From contig OY282608.1 in the NCBI GenBank assembly GCA_958298945.1, forward strand, positions 63,340,951 to 63,404,950: DNA of 64,000 nt, written 5' to 3'. Below are positions 59,801-64,000 of this stretch, in pieces. The stretch comes from Atherix ibis (Eukaryota; Arthropoda; Insecta; Diptera; Athericidae). A program made the translations under genes and the position numbers. Below the pieces are notes generated by a model that had not been told where the DNA came from, made no database searches, and was given only the letters and a program-made list of their open reading frames with translations. Position 1 is the stretch's first letter. The number at the start of each line of letters is the position of its first letter.

Positions 59801-62800
59801 TGTTGGTTTGTTGGTTTTTTGGTTTGTTGGTTTATTGGTTTGTTGGCTTGTTGGTTTGTTGGTTTGTTGGCTTGTTGGCTTGTTGGTTTGTTGGTTTGTT
59901 GGCTTGTTGGTTACTTAGTTTGTTGGTTTGTTGGTTTGTTGGTTTGTTGGTTTGTTGGTTTGTTGGCTTGCTGGCTTATTGGTTTGTTGGCTTATTGGTT
60001 TGTTGGTTAGTTCGTTTGTTGGTTTGTTAGTTTGTTGGTTTGTTGGCTTGTTGGCTTGTTCGTTTGTTGGTTTTTTGGTTTGTTGGTTTGTTAGTTTGTT
60101 GGTTTGTTGATTTATTTGTTTGTTGGTTTGTTGGCTTGTTGGTTTGTTGGTTTGTTGGTTTGTTGGTTTGTTGGCTTGTTGGCTTGTTGGTTTGTTGGTT
60201 TGTTGGTTTTTTGGTTTCTTAGTTTGTTGGTTTGTTGGCTTGTTGGCTTGTTGGTTTGTTGGTTTGTTGGTTTGTTGGTTTTTTTGTTTTTTGGTTTGTT
60301 GGCTTGTTGTCTTGTTGGCTTGTTGGTTTGTTGGCTTGTTGGTTTGTTAGTTTGTTGGTTTGTTGGCTTGTTGGCTTGTTGGTTTGTTGGTTTGTTGGTT
60401 TGTTGGTTTGTTGGTTTGTTGGTTTGTTGGTTTTTGGTTTGTTGGTTTATTTGTTTGTTGGTTTGTTGGCTTGTTGGCTTGTTGGTTTGTTGGTTTGTTG
60501 GTTTGTTGGCTTGTTGGTTTGTTGGTTTGTTGTTTTGTTGGCTTGTTGACTTGTTGGTTTGTTGGTTTTTTGGTTTATTGGTTTATTTGTTTGTTGGTTT
60601 GTTGGCTTGTTGGTTTGTTGGTTTGTTGGTTTGTTTTTTGTTTGTTGGCTTGTTGGTTTGTTGGTTTGTTGGTTTGTTGGCTTGTTGGCTTGTTGGCTTG
60701 TTGGTTTGTTGGTTTGTTGGCTTGTTGGCTTGTTGGTTTGTTGGCTTGTTGGCTTGTTGGTTTGTTGGTTTGTTGGCTTGTTGGTTTGTTGGCTTGTTGG
60801 TTTGTTGGTTTGTTGGTTTGTTGGCGTGTTGGCTTGTTGGTTTGTTGGTTTGTTGGTTTGTTGGTTTGTTGGTTTGTTGGTTTTTTGGTTTGTTGGTTTA
60901 TTTGTTTGTTGGATTGTTGGCTTGTTGGCTTATTGGCTAGTTGGTTAGTTCGTTTGTTGGTTTGTTTGCTTGTTGGTTTGTTGGCTTGTTGGTTTGTTGG
61001 TTTGTTGGCTTGTTGGTTTGTTGGCTTGTTGGTTTGTTGGCTTGTTGGTTTGTTGGTTTGTTGGTTTGTTGGCTTGTTGGCTTGTTGGTTAGTTCGTTTG
61101 TTGGTTTGTTAGTTTGTTGGTTTGTTGGTTTGTTGGCTTGTTGGCTTGTTGGTTTGTTGGTTTGTTGGCTTGTTGGTTTGTTGGCTTGTTGGTTTGTTGG
61201 CTTGTTGGTTTGTTGGTTTGTTGGTTTGTTGGCTTGTTGGTTTGTTGGTTTGTTGGCTTGTTGGTTTATTGGCTTGTTGGTTACTTGGTTTGTTGGTTTG
61301 TTGGTTTGTTGGCTTGTTGGTTTGTTGGCTTGTTGGTTTGTTGGTTTGTTGGTTTGTTGGCTTGTTGGTTTGTTGGTTTGTTGGTTTGTTGGTTTGTTGG
61401 TTTGTTGGTTTTTTGTTTTGTTGGTTTATTTGTTTGTTGGTTTGTTGGCTTGTTGGTTTGTTGGTTGGTTGGCTTGTTGGCTTGTTGGTTTGTTGGTTTG
61501 TTGGCTTGTTGGTTTGTTGGTTTGTTGGTTTGTTGGCTTGTTGGTTTGTTGGCTTGTTGGCTTGTTGGTTTGTTGGTTTGTTGGCTTGTTAGCTTGTTGG
61601 TTTGTTGGTTTGTTTGTTTGTTGGTTTATTTGTTTGTTGGTTTGTTGGCTTGTTGGTTTGTTGGTTTGTTGGCTTGTTGGCTTGTTGGTTTGTTGGTTTG
61701 TTGGTTTGTTGGTTTGTGGTTTGTTGGTTTGTTGGTTTGTTGGTTTGTTGGTTTGTTGGTTTGTTGGTTTGTTGGTTTGTTGGCTTGTTGGTTTGTTGGT
61801 TTGTTGGCTTGTTGGCTTGTTGGTTTGTTGGTTTGTTGGTTTGTTGGCTTGTTGGTTTGTTGGTTTGTTGGCTTGCTGGTTTGTTGGTTTGTTGGTTTGT
61901 TGGCTTGTTGGCTTGTTGGTTTGTTGGTTTGTTGGCTTGTTGGTTTATTAGTTTGTTGGTTTGTTGGCTTGTTCGCTTGTTGCTTTGTTCGTTTGATGGT
62001 TTGTTGGTTTGTTGGTTTTTTGGTTTGTTGGTTTTTTGGTTTGTTGCTTTGTTGGTTTGTTGGTTTGTTGGCTTGTTGGCTTGTTGGTTTGTTGGCTTGT
62101 TGGTTTGTTAGCTTGTTGGTTTGTTGGTTTGTTTGTTTGTTGGTTTATTTGTTTGTTGGTTTGTTGGCTTGTTGGTTTGTTGGTTTGTTGGCTTGTTGGC
62201 TTGTTGGTTTGTTGGTTTGTTGGTTTGTTGGTTTGTTGGTTTTTTGGTTTGTTGGTTTATTTGTTTGTTGGTTTGTTGGCTTGTTGGTTTGTTGGTTTGT
62301 TGGCTTGTTGGCTTGTTGGTTTGTCGGTTTGTTGGCTTGTTGGTTTGTTGGTTTGTTGGTTTGTTGGCTTGTTGGTTTGTTGGTTTGTTGTTTTGTTGGC
62401 TTGTTGACTTGTTGGTTTGTTGGTTTTTTGGTTTATTGGTTTATTTGTTTGTTGGTTTGTTGGCTTGTTGGTTTGTTGGTTTGTTGGTTTGTTGGTTTGT
62501 TGGCTTGTTGGTTTGTTGGTTTGTTGGTTTGTTGGCTTGTTGGCTTGTTGGCTTGTTGGTTTGTTGGTTTGTTGGCTTGTTGGCTTGTTGGTTTGTTAGT
62601 TTGTTGGCTTTTTGGTTACTTGGTTTGTTGGTTTGTTGGCTTGTTTTCTTGTTGGTTTGTTGCTTTGTTCGTTTGATGGTTTGTTGGTTTATTGGTTACT
62701 TTGTTTGTTGGTTTGTTGGTTTGTTGGCTTGTTGGTTTGTTGGCTTGTTGGTTTGTAGGTTTGTTGGTTTGTTGTTTTGTTGGCTTGTTGGCTTGTTGGT

Positions 62801-63720
62801 TTGTTGGTTTGTTGGTTTGTTGGTTTGTTTTTTTGTTGGTTTTTGGTTTGTTGGTTTGTTGGTTTGTTGGTTTGTTGGCTTGTGGGTTTGTTGGTTTGTT
62901 GGTTTGTTGGCTTGTTGGCTTGTTCGTTTGTTGGTTTGTTGGCTTGTTGGCTTGTTCGTTTGTTGGTTAGTTCGTTTGTTGGTTTGTTAGTTTGTTGGTT
63001 TGTTGGTTTGTTGGCTTGTTGGCTTTTTGGTTTGTTGGTTTAATGGCTTGTTGGTTTGTTGCCTTGTTGGTTTGTTGGCTTGTTGGTTTGTTGGTTTGTT
63101 GGTTTGTTGGCTTGTTAATTTGTTGGTTTGTTGGCTTGTTGATTTGTTGGCTTGTTGGTTACTTGGTTTGTTGGTTTGTTGGTTTGTTGGCTTGTTGGTT
63201 CGTTGGCTTGTTGGTTTGTTGGTTTGTTGGTTTGTTGGCGTGTTGGCTTGTTGGTTTGTTGGTTTGTTGGTTTGTTGGTTTGTTGGTTTTTTGGTTTGTT
63301 GGTTTATTTGTTTGTTGCATTGTTGGCTTGTTGGTTTGTTGGTTTGTTGGCTTGTTGGCTTGTTGGTTTGTTGGCTTGTTGGTTTGTTGGTTTGTTGGCT
63401 TGTTGGCTTGTTGCTTTGTTGGTTTGTTGGTTTGTTGGCTTGTTGGCTTGTTGGTTTGTTAGTTTGTTAGCTTTTTGGTTACTTGGTTTGTTGGTTTGTT
63501 TGTTTGTTGGTTTGTTGGCTTGTTGGTTTGTTGGCTTGTTGGTTTGTTGGTTTGTTGGTTTGTTGGCTTGTTGGCTTGTTGGTTTGTTGGTTTGTTGGTT
63601 TGTTGGTTTGTTGGTTTGTTGGTTTTTTGGTTTGTTGGTTTATTTGATTGTTGGTTTGTTGGCTTGTTGGTTTGTTGGTTTGTTGGTTTGTTGGCTTGTT
63701 GGTTTGTTGGTTTGTTGGCT
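59801..63720 (+). repeat. Tandem 3920-base higher-order repeat, copy 2
   Basis: Head-to-tail copy of 55880-59800. Only two substitutions were noticed: G at 58030 is A at 61950, and G at 59005 is C at 62925. The match stops near 63719, where copy 2 has a C-form unit and a different series through to 64000. This is the most recent-looking duplication in the window. Confidence 0.92.
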
Positions 63721-64000
63721 TGTTGGCTTGTTGGTTTGTTGGTTTGTTGGCTTGTTGGCTTGTTGGTTTGTTGGTTTGTTGGTTTTTTGGTTTGTTGGTT
63801 TGTTGGTTTGTTGGTTTGTTGGTTTGTTGCTTTGTTGGTTTGTTGGTTTATTTGTTTGTTGGTTTGTTGGCTTGTTGGTTTGTTGGTTTGTTGGTTTGTT
63901 GGCTTGTTGGTTTGTTAATTTGTGGTTTTGCTGGCTTGTTGCTTTGTTGGTTTGTTGATTTGTTGGCTTGTTGGCTTGTTGGTTTGTTAGTTTGTTGGCT

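Larger units (their letters stand above)
1..64000 (+). repeat. Octamer satellite array, unit TTTGTTGG (CCAACAAA on the other strand)
   Basis: Every line of the window is built from the 8-base unit TTTGTTGG or a one- or two-base variant of it, always in the same orientation. The consensus has five T, three G and no A or C on this strand. The commonest variant is a T-to-C change at the first base (CTTGTTGG). Others are TTAG for TTGG, TTCG, TTTATTTG, GGGTTTG, GCATG, GATGG, GGCGTG and TTACTT. I found no stretch of more than a few tens of bases that leaves this pattern, so there are no gene-bearing or unique intervals. The array is open at both ends: base 1 starts inside it, and the last bases resemble the lead-in to another TTACTT marker. 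Long open frames throughout reflect the lack of A, not coding. Satellite identity is certain; chromosomal location and host are not determinable here. Confidence 0.98.
44041..64000 (+). repeat. Array domain D (+3 register-shift unit, youngest-looking duplications)
   Basis: This domain carries seven copies of the 19-base unit GGTTTGTTTTTTGTTTGTT, at 45942, 48879, 50273, 50683, 53596, 56708 and 60628. It is three bases longer than two octamers. A 7-base GGTTTTT unit lies 192-206 bases before each copy. GGTTAGTTCG preceded by GGCTAGTT, GGCGTG, and paired TTCGTTTGATGG markers (near 44.20, 47.11, 51.85, 55.02, 58.07 and 61.99 kb) repeat with each block. The whole domain is made of overlapping copies with offsets near 2.92, 1.80, 4.72, 3.11 and 3.92 kb. 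The right edge is cut by the window. Confidence 0.78.

Noticed and set aside
2116..63860. Yeast-type replication origin consensus in TTTATTTGTTT
   Set aside because: It fails at the flanking and the central purine positions of the consensus, and the context is G-rich rather than A/T-rich.
1..64000. CRISPR array
   Set aside because: Spacers are absent: the array is contiguous octamers with no unique sequence between repeats and no cas genes.
1..64000. Functional telomere repeat
   Set aside because: Composition is T/G rich, but GG pairs instead of GGG runs, heavy variant content and kilobase-scale higher-order duplication do not fit an end maintained by telomerase. I do not recognise TTTGTTGG as a known telomere unit.
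1..64000. tRNA, rRNA or other structured RNA genes
   Set aside because: No A/C-containing stems, box motifs or complementary arms exist; T/G-only sequence can form only G-T pairs with itself.
1..64000. Inverted copies or palindromes between blocks
   Set aside because: No CCAACAAA-type stretch occurs on the + strand anywhere; every duplication is direct.

Overview
The whole window is one uninterrupted tandem-repeat (satellite) array. The unit is an 8-base, T/G-only octamer, TTTGTTGG on the + strand (CCAACAAA on the - strand). It runs from base 1 to base 64000 in one orientation, with no unique sequence, gene, RNA gene, transposon or CRISPR array that I can see. Both ends of the window lie inside the array, so its true edges are outside. 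Two unit forms dominate, TTTGTTGG and CTTGTTGG. Rarer point variants (TTAG, TTACTT, TTCG, TTTATTTG, GCATG, GATGG and others) recur in fixed orders and act as barcodes. A long, homogeneous, gene-free octamer array of this kind points to eukaryotic heterochromatin (pericentromeric, subtelomeric or sex-chromosome-like). That is inference; nothing here identifies the species.

Layout by barcode content: A1 (about 1-2115), rich in TTACTTCG, GTGTG and GGGCATG markers; B1 (2116-4080), with TTTATTTG and TTACTTGG markers; A2 (4081-15505), A-type again and in a constant octamer register for its last 9.9 kb; B2 (15506-18640); C (18641-44040), with paired TTCGTTTGATGG markers and large direct duplications; D (44041-64000), marked by seven copies of a 19-base unit that shifts the register by +3.

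Higher-order structure: the array has grown by nested head-to-tail duplication of blocks of about 0.4 to 4.7 kb. The clearest tandem pairs have offsets of 968, 1720, 2446/2438, 3241, 2232/2240, 2921/2937 and 3920 bases. An order-preserving copy at about 15.4 kb (23.7-27.7 kb against 39.2-43.1 kb) adds a longer scale. The 3920-base pair differs by only two substitutions where I compared it, so expansion looks recent at the right side. I followed the octamer register by hand: 43 net register breaks, nearly all recurrent and inherited with the blocks. For each pair checked, the duplication length modulo 8 equals the sum of the breaks inside one copy.

The many long open frames (up to 1433 codons) are by-products of a sequence nearly free of A. 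Because 8 is not a multiple of 3, all three + frames give the same cyclic hydrophobic peptide (LVCWFVGL) and all three - frames the same polar one (QTNKPTNQ). I do not annotate any of them as genes.
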